This document shows positions 23,506 through 32,447 of a DNA stretch of 64,000 nt, piece after piece. Source of the DNA: Acidobacteriota bacterium (GTDB taxonomy: Bacteria; Acidobacteriota; Terriglobia; Terriglobales; Acidobacteriaceae); assembly GCA_003224905.1 (NCBI GenBank), contig QIAA01000048.1, positions 1 through 64,000 of the forward strand. Reading direction: 5' to 3'. The number at the start of each line of letters is the position of its first letter. Within the stretch, counting starts at the first letter, position 1. The notes below the pieces were generated by a model, which ran no database searches, was not told the origin of the DNA, and saw nothing but the letters and a program-made list of their open reading frames with translations. A program made the position numbers and the translations under genes.

Positions 23506-24900
23506 ATGACCGACTTCGCCGGAAATCAAACCATTATCGAGTTCGTTTACCTCATCGCCAGCGTGCTGTTCATTTTGTCGCTGAAGTGGCTGAGCTCGCC
23601 GAGTACGGCGCGGCACGGGGTGTGGGCGGGCGAGCTTGGGATGCTGCTGGCCATCTGCGGCACGCTGCTGCATCAGGGGATCGTCGATTACAAGTGGATC
23701 GCGATCGCGCTGGTGATTGGGTCGGGAATTGGCGTGCCGCTGGGGCTGGTGCAGATGACGGCGGTGCCGCAGCGGACTGCGCTCAGCCACGCCTTTGGTG
23801 CGCTGTGTGTAACGCTCGTAGGCAGTGCCGAGTTTTATTTGCGTTCGCCCGATGTGCCGGGATTCATGATGGCGGTGCTGTCGATGGAGGTGATTCTGGG
23901 AGGGCTGACCTTTACCGGCAGCCTGATGGCGGCGGGCAAGCTGCAGGAGATTCTTCCGCAGCGGCCGTTGACGTATAAGGGGCAGAATTTCGTCAATCTG
24001 TTGCTGTTGGTTGGGGCAATTGTCGTTGCCGTGTACCTGGTAATGAATCCGGGTGCGAAGCAATTCTTCCCTGTGATGCTGGGCATATCTCTTGTATTCG
24101 GCGTGCTGCTCGTGATTCCCATCGGCGGGGCGGATATGCCGACGGTGATCTCGCTGCTGAATTCGTATGCAGGTCTCTCGGCGGCAGCCATGGGGTTTGT
24201 GCTGAACAGTAAGCTGCTGATCATCGCCGGGGCGCTCGACGGATCTTCCGGTTTGATTCTTTCGGTGATCATGTCGAAGGCGATGAACCGATCATTCACG
24301 AATGTCCTCTTCGGAGCTTTTGGACAGGTGCAGACTGCTGCGACAGGTGCTCAGGAGGCGAAACCTGTACGCAGCGCCACCGCGGAAGAAGCTGCCGCAA
24401 TTCTGGAGGCCGCGAACAAAGTCGTGGTGATTCCTGGTTACGGCATGGCGGTGGCGCAGGCGCAGCACAAGGTGCGCGAACTCTATGACGTGCTGACCCG
24501 GCAGGGCGTGGATGTGCGGTTTGCGATCCATCCTGTCGCTGGGCGCATGCCGGGACATATGAACGTACTGCTGGCCGAGGCAGATATTCCTTACGACCGC
24601 CTTATAGAGATGGATGAGATCAACGGCGATCTTCCGCAGACGGATGTCGCTCTCGTGATCGGCGCAAACGACGTCACCAATCCGGCGGCGCGCAACGACC
24701 AGTCCAGCCCGATCTATGGCATGCCTATTCTGGATGTGGACAAGGCGCACACGGTAATGGTCATCAAGCGCAGCATGAGCCCGGGGTTTGCCGGGATCGA
24801 CAATCCTCTTTATTACCTCGACAAGACTCTCATGCTCTTCGGGGATGCGAAGTCATTCGTGAACAATATCGTGCGGGAGCTCTCCGGCGTGCACGCGTGA
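23506..24900 (+). CDS. pntB: NAD(P) transhydrogenase subunit beta
   Basis: The 464 residues combine about eight or nine membrane spans (residues 1-270) with a C-terminal NADP(H)-binding domain III (about 290-464). The membrane part contains ILSLKWLSSPSTARHGVWAG, MTAVPQRTALSHAFGALCV and PIGGADMPTVISLLNSYAGL. The nucleotide domain has VVIPGYGMAVAQAQHKVREL near 307, HPVAGRMPGHMNVLLAEADI near 345, and VIGANDVTNPAARNDQSSPI near 385, all classical. It closes the pnt operon. A family B repeat begins 3 bases after its stop. Confidence 0.96.
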   Translation: MTDFAGNQTIIEFVYLIASVLFILSLKWLSSPSTARHGVWAGELGMLLAICGTLLHQGIVDYKWIAIALVIGSGIGVPLGLVQMTAVPQRTALSHAFGALCVTLVGSAEFYLRSPDVPGFMMAVLSMEVILGGLTFTGSLMAAGKLQEILPQRPLTYKGQNFVNLLLLVGAIVVAVYLVMNPGAKQFFPVMLGISLVFGVLLVIPIGGADMPTVISLLNSYAGLSAAAMGFVLNSKLLIIAGALDGSSGLILSVIMSKAMNRSFTNVLFGAFGQVQTAATGAQEAKPVRSATAEEAAAILEAANKVVVIPGYGMAVAQAQHKVRELYDVLTRQGVDVRFAIHPVAGRMPGHMNVLLAEADIPYDRLIEMDEINGDLPQTDVALVIGANDVTNPAARNDQSSPIYGMPILDVDKAHTVMVIKRSMSPGFAGIDNPLYYLDKTLMLFGDAKSFVNNIVRELSGVHA

Positions 24901-24903
24901 TTG

Positions 24904-25023
24904 GGCTGCGGAACACCCATATTTGGAGACCTGCAGTTCCCTCCAGCCGCGACTGAAAAAGGAAACCTTCATCGCAGCGCTAGGAAGCGCTGCGCCACCC
25001 AAAACCAGAGTTTTCCGCAAGCT
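24904..25023. repeat. Inverted-repeat element, family B copy 2
   Basis: The left end GGCTGCGGAA (24904-24913) is a degraded complement of the right end AGTTTTCCGCAAGCT (25009-25023). The inner hairpin GCAGCGCT-AGGA-AGCGCTGC and the following GCGCCACCC match the copy at 656-773. It lies between the convergent pntB and phosphoesterase genes. Confidence 0.7.
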
Positions 25024-25036
25024 ATAGCAATGTGCC

Positions 25037-26857
25037 CTACGGCAGCTTATCCATGTAGCAAGGCGCGTTGTTCGGTTGCTCGGGTATGCTGGAGGGCGTT
25101 GGTGGTGTTTTCCACGGCACGTTCATAAAGTCAAAAAACTCTGTCATATCTATCTGCCCGGCATCGCGCGCAGTCAACCCGCCAAAACTGGGAAGAAAGC
25201 GCGTCTCGATGAATTTCAAAATAGCTGTGTAATCGGCCGGAGTGTGCGACACAGAGTTCTTCTTGCTGAAGGGCGACACCACGATGACAGGCACCCGGTA
25301 GCCGGTGTATCTGAACTCACATGTCGGACCAGTTTTTTGAGCACAGACGTCATTGGCACCCAAATCGATAGGGGTGGTGAAACTGTCCGGGTTTACCGGC
25401 CACTGATGAGGCGGCACATGATCGTAGAAGCCACCGGCTTCGTCCCAGGTAAGGATGAAGACTGTGTCCTTCCAGGAGGGTGTCTGCATGAGCCCATTGA
25501 TCAACCCCGCCACGTATTGTGCTCCCACCTGAATCTTGCCTCCCGGCTGAGAGTCGTTTTCCTCCGCATGCTCCGACGTGCCAGTACCAAATCCGGGATC
25601 GATCTCCGCTACCGCTGGTAAGTTGCCACTCTGCGCATCTTTCAGGAATTCGCTTGCAGCAACGAAGTGATCCTTATGACTGTTGGCGAAGGTGTACATG
25701 CCCAGCTCTGTATGCGGGGGCAGTGCGCCGTCATTGGAATCCGACACGTAGATTTTCCAGGAAACATTATTTTCTTCGAGTGCCTGAAATATTGTCTTGT
25801 TGGTGAACTGGGTCGATGTCCCCACGTCCTCACCCGAACCTGGAGGCGGATATGCATGTCCTAACGAAGTTGCCGCCATCAGGAATTCACGGTTGGGCTG
25901 CGTGCGCGTCATAACTGGAGAAAACCACATATCGGAGATAGCGAAATTCGAGGCCATGAAGTAGTAATAGGGCAGAATGTCCCAATCGTAGTAACCCATC
26001 GCACGTATGCCGTCGTAGTCACTTTCCGGAGGATTTTGTCCAGGCACGTACTGTGTCTCTCTGACACCGTGGCCTGCGGTATGCACGAAGCCATCCATGG
26101 TGGGCGTTGGAGAAACTGGGTCGATCACGTTCCAATCGACGTGAGATTCATTCCACGAGGGGCTTGGATTCTCCACACATTGCGTGATCAGCTTGAGCGA
26201 GGTGATCTGTGGACTATTGGGATCAATTGCGCCGTTTATGACCGTGACGCAATCATTGAAAGGCGCGGGAGACTGCTGAAACGGAAATGCCGGGTCACAG
26301 CCGGGGTTGGAGGCCAGCGCGCCTGCCGGATTGTTGAACTGTGGCAGACCCTCGAACGGTTCCTCTGCCTGGGGATAACCATTCTGTCTCCAGTACTCCT
26401 TGAGCGCGCCGAAGTAGTGATCGAAACTCCGGTTCTCCTGCACCATGAATACGATGTGATTGATTGACTGCAGCGTGGCGGCGAAGGTGGCTGTCACGGT
26501 GCTGTTGCTGTCAGAAGGAACCGCGCAATTGCCGGGGCCGGTGCAAGCGCCGCTCCAGCCTGCGAACTGGAACCCGCTGTCCGCTTTGGCAGTCAGCGTG
26601 ACCTTTGTATCCGGCTGGAACGTGGCGGTGCAGGTTGAGCCGCTCGAGCCGCAGTCGATACCCGACGGATCGCTCGTCACCATGCCACTGCCTCCGCCAG
26701 CGGGAGTAACCGCTACGGTGAAAGGCTGATTGTTATTTTGTGGAGGTGGTTGAGTTGGTGGCGGCTCAGGAGAAGACTTCAACCCCTGGCATCCGGAGAG
26801 GAACAAAGCAAGAGACAGAGCTCCCAACGCAAAACACATCCTCGACAATATGTGCAT
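25037..26857 (-). CDS. Phosphoesterase family lipoprotein (acid phosphatase / phospholipase C-like)
   Basis: This is a 606-residue exported protein. The signal peptide ends in a lipobox (LALFLSGC), so it should be lipid-anchored. A proline-rich linker and a small beta domain follow, with the G-W-S-G pattern of divergent InlB B-repeats (about 45-130: QFAGWSGACTGPGNCAVPSD). The catalytic phosphoesterase domain (PF04185 type) starts at INHIVFMVQENRSFDHYFG near residue 133. It continues through HPPESDYDGIR-like segments, FILTWDEAGGFYDHVPPHQW near 472 and RVPVIVVSPFSKK near 525. These enzymes hydrolyse phospholipids or phosphomonoesters. It is monocistronic. Confidence 0.88.
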   Translation of the reverse strand: MHILSRMCFALGALSLALFLSGCQGLKSSPEPPPTQPPPQNNNQPFTVAVTPAGGGSGMVTSDPSGIDCGSSGSTCTATFQPDTKVTLTAKADSGFQFAGWSGACTGPGNCAVPSDSNSTVTATFAATLQSINHIVFMVQENRSFDHYFGALKEYWRQNGYPQAEEPFEGLPQFNNPAGALASNPGCDPAFPFQQSPAPFNDCVTVINGAIDPNSPQITSLKLITQCVENPSPSWNESHVDWNVIDPVSPTPTMDGFVHTAGHGVRETQYVPGQNPPESDYDGIRAMGYYDWDILPYYYFMASNFAISDMWFSPVMTRTQPNREFLMAATSLGHAYPPPGSGEDVGTSTQFTNKTIFQALEENNVSWKIYVSDSNDGALPPHTELGMYTFANSHKDHFVAASEFLKDAQSGNLPAVAEIDPGFGTGTSEHAEENDSQPGGKIQVGAQYVAGLINGLMQTPSWKDTVFILTWDEAGGFYDHVPPHQWPVNPDSFTTPIDLGANDVCAQKTGPTCEFRYTGYRVPVIVVSPFSKKNSVSHTPADYTAILKFIETRFLPSFGGLTARDAGQIDMTEFFDFMNVPWKTPPTPSSIPEQPNNAPCYMDKLP

Positions 26858-27108
26858 CGAATCCCCTTTTCGAACGAGGCGTGCTTTGGATGAAGGGCAA
26901 GGAGAGCTGGTTGGCTGGCGGGGGAGTGTAGAGTGGGGGCGGCTAGGTTAAAAGCCCTGCGCTGGAAGGAGTTGCAGGGATTTGCACACGGGAAGCTTTA
27001 AGCTCAAACATTTATCAACAGATATCTAGATTGCGATCGTCCGAAGTGTTCGCGGAGCTCTGCCGCTCAAGAGACAAAGCAAGCGAGAGAGCGATGCCAA
27101 AAATCCGT

Positions 27109-27630
27109 TCATACCGGCTTGCTTACTGGTCGGCGCGGGAATGCAATCTCAGCGCTCTTGAATAGCCGATCGTCCCAAATTACGTCGCGAGCGGCGCTGG
27201 CATGAATCCCAGAGAAACCACTGTGGTCCTGGTTAATGATCAGATTATTTTCCACGCCCGCAGTGACAACCGAAGGGACCAGCAGCGCAATCGTGCGTTT
27301 TTCCTCGTACCAAAGATCACCGAAGCTTCTTGCTGCAGTGAGGTTGGCCGTGTTCCAATTCTGGATCTCACTGCTGATGATCTGTTCAATTTCCTGTTCT
27401 CCTGGAAGGGAGAGTTCGATCCACCGATAAGTGCTCGGAACGTCCGCGAAACTTAAGTGCACGAGAACTTCAAGAAGAGCGCCAGCATAAGTTTGCGCGG
27501 CGTGGATGACTCGCTTGCCCGGGCTAGTCCAGCGACCGCCTTTCAAGAATGCGCCCGTGCTGTCAAACACTGGATGCCGCGAGTCGGCGATGCGAAAAGC
27601 GCGGAGCGGCAGTCTAGACCGGAAGGCCAT
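27109..27630 (-). CDS. RES-domain toxin (NAD+-degrading type)
   Basis: From ATG 27630 the protein has 173 residues. It matches the RES family: an early arginine (RAFRIADSRHPVFD), GAFLKGGRWTSPGKRVIHAA near residue 25, GALLEVLVHLSF, and a late FSGIHASAARD with the conserved serine. RES toxins deplete NAD+ by phosphorolysis or hydrolysis. The residue normally tyrosine in V-I-Y-A-A is histidine here (VIHAA), which might change activity. The start overlaps the antitoxin stop by 17 bases, so translation is probably coupled. The second position in the operon, behind the antitoxin, is the usual order. Confidence 0.85.
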   Translation of the reverse strand: MAFRSRLPLRAFRIADSRHPVFDSTGAFLKGGRWTSPGKRVIHAAQTYAGALLEVLVHLSFADVPSTYRWIELSLPGEQEIEQIISSEIQNWNTANLTAARSFGDLWYEEKRTIALLVPSVVTAGVENNLIINQDHSGFSGIHASAARDVIWDDRLFKSAEIAFPRRPVSKPV

Positions 27631-28078
27631 AGTAAATGCGGTCAAGCAGGTCTTCCACCCGGCGCGCACCTAACTCTGTCAGAGCACAGTCCAGTGGCGC
27701 CATTCGCTGCAATTCGAGATGGGGCTTCACCAGCCAACGGTGTGCTTTTTCACGATCGTTCCAAACAAACTCTGCTGCGGCAATTACTCGTGCAAGGCGC
27801 TCAGTGCGCTCGCTTTCGTGTGGCTTGAGGCGCGCGCGGCGTCGCTTATAGGTTGCGGGTGCGACTATTCGGTGCATGATCTGGTCCGCATCCTTGGGAT
27901 TCGCGAACACCCGGCGGACAGTATTTTTCAGCGCCAGTTTAGGCAAACCATGGGCCACAAAGTTCGAGAGATCCTGGGTGGAATGAACTGGCCCTCCCAA
28001 TGTGTTTGGCCCGCCCATTACTTCGGCGACGCGAGCTGCATCTACCATAGGTATCATATTAACACAAAATTGGATCAA
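27614..28078 (-). CDS. Xre/MbcA/ParS-type antitoxin (DUF2384) of the RES toxin
   Basis: The protein has up to 154 residues. The C-terminal 60 residues (AARVIAAAEFVWNDREKAHRWLVKPHLELQ, GARRVEDLLDRIYYGLPV) are the toxin-binding MbcA/ParS/Xre domain. The N-terminal part (VAEVMGG, then HGLPKLALKNTVRRVF) is the DNA-binding or helical region. Start choice is open: TTG 28078 has AGGCGG 6 bases upstream, whereas ATG 28048 would give a leaderless message from the TATGAT box. The gene lies 10 bases after ilvD on the same strand, but an inverted repeat at 28050-28086 indicates its own autoregulated promoter. Confidence 0.85.
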   Translation of the reverse strand: MIQFCVNMIPMVDAARVAEVMGGPNTLGGPVHSTQDLSNFVAHGLPKLALKNTVRRVFANPKDADQIMHRIVAPATYKRRRARLKPHESERTERLARVIAAAEFVWNDREKAHRWLVKPHLELQRMAPLDCALTELGARRVEDLLDRIYYGLPV

Positions 28079-28086
28079 ATGATACC
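28050..28086 (-). promoter_or_regulatory. Operator/promoter of the RES-Xre pair
   Basis: GGTATCAT (28050-28057) and ATGATACC (28079-28086) form a perfect 8-bp inverted repeat 21 bases apart. The minus strand between them holds the -10-like TATGAT with an AT-rich spacer, so repressor bound to the arms would cover the promoter. This fits autoregulation by the Xre antitoxin. Role inferred. Confidence 0.6.
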
Positions 28087-28088
28087 GC

Positions 28089-29768
28089 CTAATCAGGCCT
28101 TGGCCTGGTTACTGCGCCCTCTGATGCTGACGAGACCAGCGCCGCGTATTTGGCAAAGACTCCATTGGGATATCGCGGCTGAGGTGGTTTCCATTCGGCT
28201 AGGCGTTGGCGCAAGGCAGTGTCGCTGAGCTCGACTTCCAATGACCGCTGATTGACGTCGATGTTAACGGTGTCACCGTCGCGCAGAGCTGCGATGGGGC
28301 CGCCGAGAGCAGCTTCAGGCGATACGTGGCCCATCATTAAGCCACGAGTAGCGCCGCTGAAACGTCCGTCGGTCAGCAGCGCCACCGATTCCCCGAGTCC
28401 TTCGCCGACGATGGCTCCCGTCACGGCGAGCATCTCGCGCATGCCCGGACCGCCTTTTGGACCTTCATTGCGGATTACGACCACATCGCCTGGACGAATC
28501 TGCTTGCCGAGGACGGCTGCCATGGCGTCTTCCTCTGATTCAAAGACCCGGGCCGGGCCGCGATGGGTAAGGCGCTCGTGGCCGGAGATCTTGGCGACGC
28601 ATCCTTCGGGAGCGATATTACCTTTTAAAATGACCAAGCCTCCCGTTTCTTTCAGCGGCTTTTCGAGGGGAACGATCACCTCCTGGGAAGGAGTTTCAAT
28701 TGCGGCTTCGCTTTCAGCGGATACGCTCAGGCCAGTTACGGTGAGCGCTTTGGCGTGGAGATGCCCCCCGCGCAGGAGCCGGCGGGCAAGCAGACGAACG
28801 CCGCCTGCGTTGTGCATATCTGCGGCCACAAATCGTCCGGCGGGCTTCAAGTCGGCAAGCAAAGGAGTGCGTTCGCTAACTTTTTGAAAATCGTCAATTT
28901 CCAATGGGACTCCGGTTTCGCGGGCGAGTGCGAGCAGGTGCAAAATCGCATTGGTTGAACCGCCAGTTGCAGCCACGCTGGCGATGGCGTTTTCGAAGGC
29001 TTCGCGGGTCAGGATAGCTTTTGGGCGAAGATCATCTTGCAAGAGCTTCATCACCAGCTTGCCGGAGTTGAAGGCTACTTCATCCTTGTTGGAATCCATG
29101 GCGGGAACGCTGTTGAAACCCATGGGGGAGAGGCCGATGATCTCCATTACTGTGGACATGGTGTTGGCTGTGTATTGTCCACCGCAGGCGCCGGCGCCGG
29201 GGCAGGCAACGTCTTCCAGTTCCCGCAATTCCTGATCGTTCAATTTCCCCGCGGCATGGGCGCCAATTCCTTCGTAGACGTCCAGAAGAGTTACGTCTTT
29301 GCCGCGATATCGGCCAGCGGCAATGGTGCCGCCGTAGAGCACCAGGCCGGGAATATTGAGACGCGCGAGTGCCATCGCCGCGGCCGGAATCGTCTTGTCA
29401 CAGCCAACGATGCAGAGGACTGCGTCGAACATCTGGCCGCGGCAAACGAGTTCGATGGAATCGGCAATGACTTCGCGGCTTACGAGCGAAGCGCGCATGC
29501 CCTCGGTGCCCATGGTTTCGCCGTCAGAGATGGCGATGGTGTTGAACTCCATGGGCGTGCCGCCAGCGGCGCGGATGCCTTCCTTGACCTTGGCCGACAG
29601 GCGGCGCAAGTGAAAGTTGCAAGGCATGGTTTCGATCCAGGTGTTGGCCACGCCGATGAGCGGTTTGCTGAGATCGCTGTCAGTGAAACCGATTGCCTTG
29701 AACATGGCGCGCGCGCCTGCGCGGTCGCGGCCCTCAGTAATTGCGCGGCTGCGGTGTTTGAGATCCAT
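28089..29768 (-). CDS. ilvD: Dihydroxy-acid dehydratase
   Basis: This 559-residue iron-sulfur enzyme catalyses the third common step of valine and isoleucine synthesis, dehydrating 2,3-dihydroxy acids to 2-keto acids. Cluster cysteines are seen in MPCNFHLRRLS near residue 49, GCDKTIPAAAMALARLN near 123, and ACGGQYTANTMSTVMEI near 194. Other landmarks are GTEGMRASLVSREVIADSIE and the C-terminal TDGRFSGATRGLMMGHVSPEA near 470. Length is normal. It is not near other ilv genes. Its stop lies directly beside the toxin-antitoxin promoter. Confidence 0.96.
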   Translation of the reverse strand: MDLKHRSRAITEGRDRAGARAMFKAIGFTDSDLSKPLIGVANTWIETMPCNFHLRRLSAKVKEGIRAAGGTPMEFNTIAISDGETMGTEGMRASLVSREVIADSIELVCRGQMFDAVLCIVGCDKTIPAAAMALARLNIPGLVLYGGTIAAGRYRGKDVTLLDVYEGIGAHAAGKLNDQELRELEDVACPGAGACGGQYTANTMSTVMEIIGLSPMGFNSVPAMDSNKDEVAFNSGKLVMKLLQDDLRPKAILTREAFENAIASVAATGGSTNAILHLLALARETGVPLEIDDFQKVSERTPLLADLKPAGRFVAADMHNAGGVRLLARRLLRGGHLHAKALTVTGLSVSAESEAAIETPSQEVIVPLEKPLKETGGLVILKGNIAPEGCVAKISGHERLTHRGPARVFESEEDAMAAVLGKQIRPGDVVVIRNEGPKGGPGMREMLAVTGAIVGEGLGESVALLTDGRFSGATRGLMMGHVSPEAALGGPIAALRDGDTVNIDVNQRSLEVELSDTALRQRLAEWKPPQPRYPNGVFAKYAALVSSASEGAVTRPRPD

Positions 29769-29922
29769 GGTGTAAGAGATTACGACAGGCGGGCGCGGGA
29801 TGGAAAGAGATGGAGGGAAATCTCGTTGCTTGCAGTGGACAGGAACGCAAGTGGAAATTGTGTGGTGAGCGTTCTATTCTGTGCGGACGCGGTTGGAAAT
29901 CAGCGAGTGAAGGGCGTTCACG

Positions 29923-30249
29923 ATGAACGAGGGCTTTTTTGAAATCTCCGGATTGGTGAAACAGCGTGAGCAGCAGGGGCGTCGTTACTTCGAGTTCTTA
30001 CGACGCGATGTGATGAGTGCTGGCGTATACGTTTTGCCTGAGGGCGGCACCGATCCGCAAAAACCACACAAGGAAGATGAGTTGTACTACGTTGTGAGTG
30101 GGCGCGCGTGCATGAAGGTTGCGGCTGACGAGCGCGAGGTGAAGGCAGGGAGCGTCATCTTTGTGGCGGCGGATGTGGAGCACCGGTTTTACGACATCAT
30201 GGAAGAATTGGTTGTGTTGGTGTTCTTTGCGCCGGCAGAGAGTTCGTAA
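29923..30249 (+). CDS. Cupin domain protein
   Basis: The 108 residues form one small conserved beta barrel. The cupin motifs are GTDPQKPHKEDELYYVVSG (residues 44-62; one clear metal-type histidine and E-x-Y-Y) and AGSVIFVAADVEHRFYDI near residue 80 with a second histidine. It may bind a metal and a small molecule, as in sugar or dioxygenase-like cupins; the role is unknown. It is divergent from ilvD and ends 6 bases before the stop of the convergent reductase gene. Confidence 0.82.
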   Translation: MNEGFFEISGLVKQREQQGRRYFEFLRRDVMSAGVYVLPEGGTDPQKPHKEDELYYVVSGRACMKVAADEREVKAGSVIFVAADVEHRFYDIMEELVVLVFFAPAESS

Positions 30250-30255
30250 TGTGAC

Positions 30256-31038
30256 TTACGACGCTGCTGCGTGTTTGGCGGGCACCCAGTAGACTTCTTC
30301 CTTGATTGATTCCTTCCGGAATCCTCGCCGCTGCAAGATTCCTCTGCCGTGTTCGATCATACCGGGATGGCCACACAAATAGGCTACTGTATTGGACGGA
30401 TTCAGTTCCCATTGGTCAGAGTATTTGCGGATGAGGTCGTCGACGCGGCCGACCTCTCCGGGCCATTTTTCGTCCTCCCAGGGTCGGCTGACGGTGGGGA
30501 CGTATTTGAGCCAAGCTACTTCGGCTGCGATTTTCTGCAGTTCGTTGAGGTATCCGAATTCCCAGGAGCGGCTGGCGCCGTTCAGCAGAAAGAGCTTGTG
30601 GTCGCCATGAAATTTGGCTTCATTCCAATCGCGATACAGGGTTCTTATGAAGCTCACGAATGGAGCAACGCCGGTCACAGTACACACCAGGAGGTGATTG
30701 GTTCCGGCTCGCGTAACGAGGGTGAATCTGCCCTTGGGGGACTTGCGCATGTGCAGGGCATCACCGACTTGCAATTGATACAGTTCGGGAGTCAGGTCGC
30801 CGCGGGGGACCAGTTCAAAAAAGAATTCAAGCTCGTCTTCATAGGGCGAGGAGACGATCGAGTAGGGGCGCTCCAGACGGCGTGCTGAGCCGTGCAGACA
30901 CAATGTGGCGTATTGCCCAGGGGTGAATTTGAACTCTCCCTCGGGACGTATGCGTAGAGTCCACAGGTCAGGGCTGAAATCGTCGCGCCGGGTTATGGTT
31001 GCACGATAGAACCTGTCATCAACCATGCCGATGGCCAT
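30256..31038 (-). CDS. Ferredoxin/flavodoxin--NADP reductase
   Basis: This is a 260-residue FAD enzyme of the bacterial FPR type. The FAD-binding part includes FTPGQYATLCL near residue 38 and the R-x-Y-S motif in RRLERPYSIVSSP near residue 57. The NADP part includes VCTVTGVAPFVSFIRTLY near 118, LFLLNGASRSWEFGYLNEL near 147, and YLCGHPGMIEHGRGIL near 221. It moves electrons between NADPH and ferredoxin or flavodoxin. The C-terminus is not the usual short aromatic end of classical FPR, so other related oxidoreductases are possible. Confidence 0.85.
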   Translation of the reverse strand: MAIGMVDDRFYRATITRRDDFSPDLWTLRIRPEGEFKFTPGQYATLCLHGSARRLERPYSIVSSPYEDELEFFFELVPRGDLTPELYQLQVGDALHMRKSPKGRFTLVTRAGTNHLLVCTVTGVAPFVSFIRTLYRDWNEAKFHGDHKLFLLNGASRSWEFGYLNELQKIAAEVAWLKYVPTVSRPWEDEKWPGEVGRVDDLIRKYSDQWELNPSNTVAYLCGHPGMIEHGRGILQRRGFRKESIKEEVYWVPAKHAAAS

Positions 31039-31115
31039 GTGGGAAGCCGTTAACGGACAAAATTCTGTGGACTGGACGGTATTTATTTTACCGCAGTGAG
31101 GGCGGGTTTTCGATC

Positions 31116-32402
31116 TTACTTGCCGTGTTCCTGCGCGGGCGTTTCAGCACTCTGGCTCTTCAGCTTTTCCAGATCCTCTCTGAGCATTTGCCAGGATTTC
31201 GGCTTCTTCTTGGTTGCAATCGGGGCAGTGTCATCTGAGTAGAAATGAAGTATGTCCTGTCGAAGTGCAGGAGGCAGCGGACCAGGGTTCTTTGTGACCA
31301 GATCGTGGACCAGGCGAGCGTATGTCTGGTCTGTCAGGACATATTCTCCGGCGCGGGTTTCGCGGCCGGTGTCGAAGTCACGATTGGGGAGATCGAGCTC
31401 GCCTCGACTGGCTTGGGCAAGAAGCCTGGAGAAGTTGTCGACGGTTTCATTCACGCTCTTGATGTACATATCTTCCGTCTGCTGAGTTGGAATCTTGAAT
31501 TTCGCCGCGCGAAACGGGCCAAACTTCGGCATGATCTTTAGAAAGAAAGCCAGAATTCTCGTTCCCAGGCCTGGTTTGCGATAAATTGTGCCCCACTCTT
31601 TTTCGTACTGGGCCCGGGAAAGAAGGTAGAGAAACTTTTTCTGGTCGAAATTGGGGGTATCTTTCACGATCTGTTCGCCACGGGACAGGAGGGCGACGCG
31701 CGTCATCCCGGGGATCATCTGGCTTACGCCGCGGCGATAGCTGCCGATGGCGAGGTCAACGTCACCGAAGACGTCTTCGAGCTTGAGATCGTAAGTGTCC
31801 AGGAAGGCGCGCTCCAGTACGGGCTTGGCGACCTCGAAGCCGATGAAATCGTGGTAGTGATCTGACGTGTAGCGATTTTTAGCCACCTGCACCATGTCAA
31901 AACCGAATTCGGTTTGGATGTGGGCTTTGTGGTCATCGGCGTAGGTTACCTCGTTGCCGAATTTTCTTTGCAGCTTGGGAAACTCGATGGCAGTGATGCG
32001 ATTGATTGTGGGATGGCCGCTGATATCCGAGGCGTAGTGTGCGAGGGCGCCTAAAGCGAATGCATATTCGTTGAGGTCTCCGGCGTCGCGGAGAAGGGCC
32101 TGGACGAAATCGCCGCTGCGGACGTAATGCACGAGGTCGCTGAAATATTTGCTGCCGAAAGGGTAGTAGCCCATGTCCTGGAGCACGCATCCCCCGTAGG
32201 CATAGGCGTGGGCTTTGCGGAGGTCCTCTTCCGTGGATTTGGGATAACGGCGGCGGAGCAGAGGAGAGATGGGATCGTTCCACAGAATGTCGATGACCTG
32301 TTCGTGAGTGAGAACGGAATAAGTCAGGCCGGAAGTTGAGCACAGAAGGAGAAAGAGGCAGAGGGCAATTGTGCCTTTTAGGGTGAGTTTGGCCGATCGC
32401 AT
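31116..32402 (-). CDS. Zinc-dependent phospholipase C family protein, secreted
   Basis: The protein has 428 residues with a signal peptide (GTIALCLFLLLCSTSGLTYS). The mature part starts with YSVLTHEQVIDILWND, a histidine-containing helix typical of zinc-dependent phospholipase C/S1-P1-like folds. Further histidines follow in ALGALAHYASDISGHPTINR near residue 118, ADDHKAHIQTEF near 155, and SDHYHDFIGFEV near 178, enough for a tri-zinc site. The C-terminal third is helical and unassigned, ending in a charged tail. It probably acts in the periplasm on phospholipids. It lies 45 bases downstream of the 495-residue hypothetical gene and may share its transcript. Confidence 0.8.
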   Translation of the reverse strand: MRSAKLTLKGTIALCLFLLLCSTSGLTYSVLTHEQVIDILWNDPISPLLRRRYPKSTEEDLRKAHAYAYGGCVLQDMGYYPFGSKYFSDLVHYVRSGDFVQALLRDAGDLNEYAFALGALAHYASDISGHPTINRITAIEFPKLQRKFGNEVTYADDHKAHIQTEFGFDMVQVAKNRYTSDHYHDFIGFEVAKPVLERAFLDTYDLKLEDVFGDVDLAIGSYRRGVSQMIPGMTRVALLSRGEQIVKDTPNFDQKKFLYLLSRAQYEKEWGTIYRKPGLGTRILAFFLKIMPKFGPFRAAKFKIPTQQTEDMYIKSVNETVDNFSRLLAQASRGELDLPNRDFDTGRETRAGEYVLTDQTYARLVHDLVTKNPGPLPPALRQDILHFYSDDTAPIATKKKPKSWQMLREDLEKLKSQSAETPAQEHGK

Positions 32403-32447
32403 TCTGAACTAGGATGCAGCGGGAAGGTTTGTGGCTGGATTGGAGTT

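Noticed and set aside
27109..28078. RES-Xre pair as part of a larger defence island
   Set aside because: The neighbours are ilvD and a phosphoesterase lipoprotein; no nucleases, restriction genes or integrases are nearby.
29037..29942. 301-codon frame antisense to ilvD
   Set aside because: ilvD has all cluster motifs on the other strand; the frame is His/Gly/Ala-rich and unrelated to known proteins.
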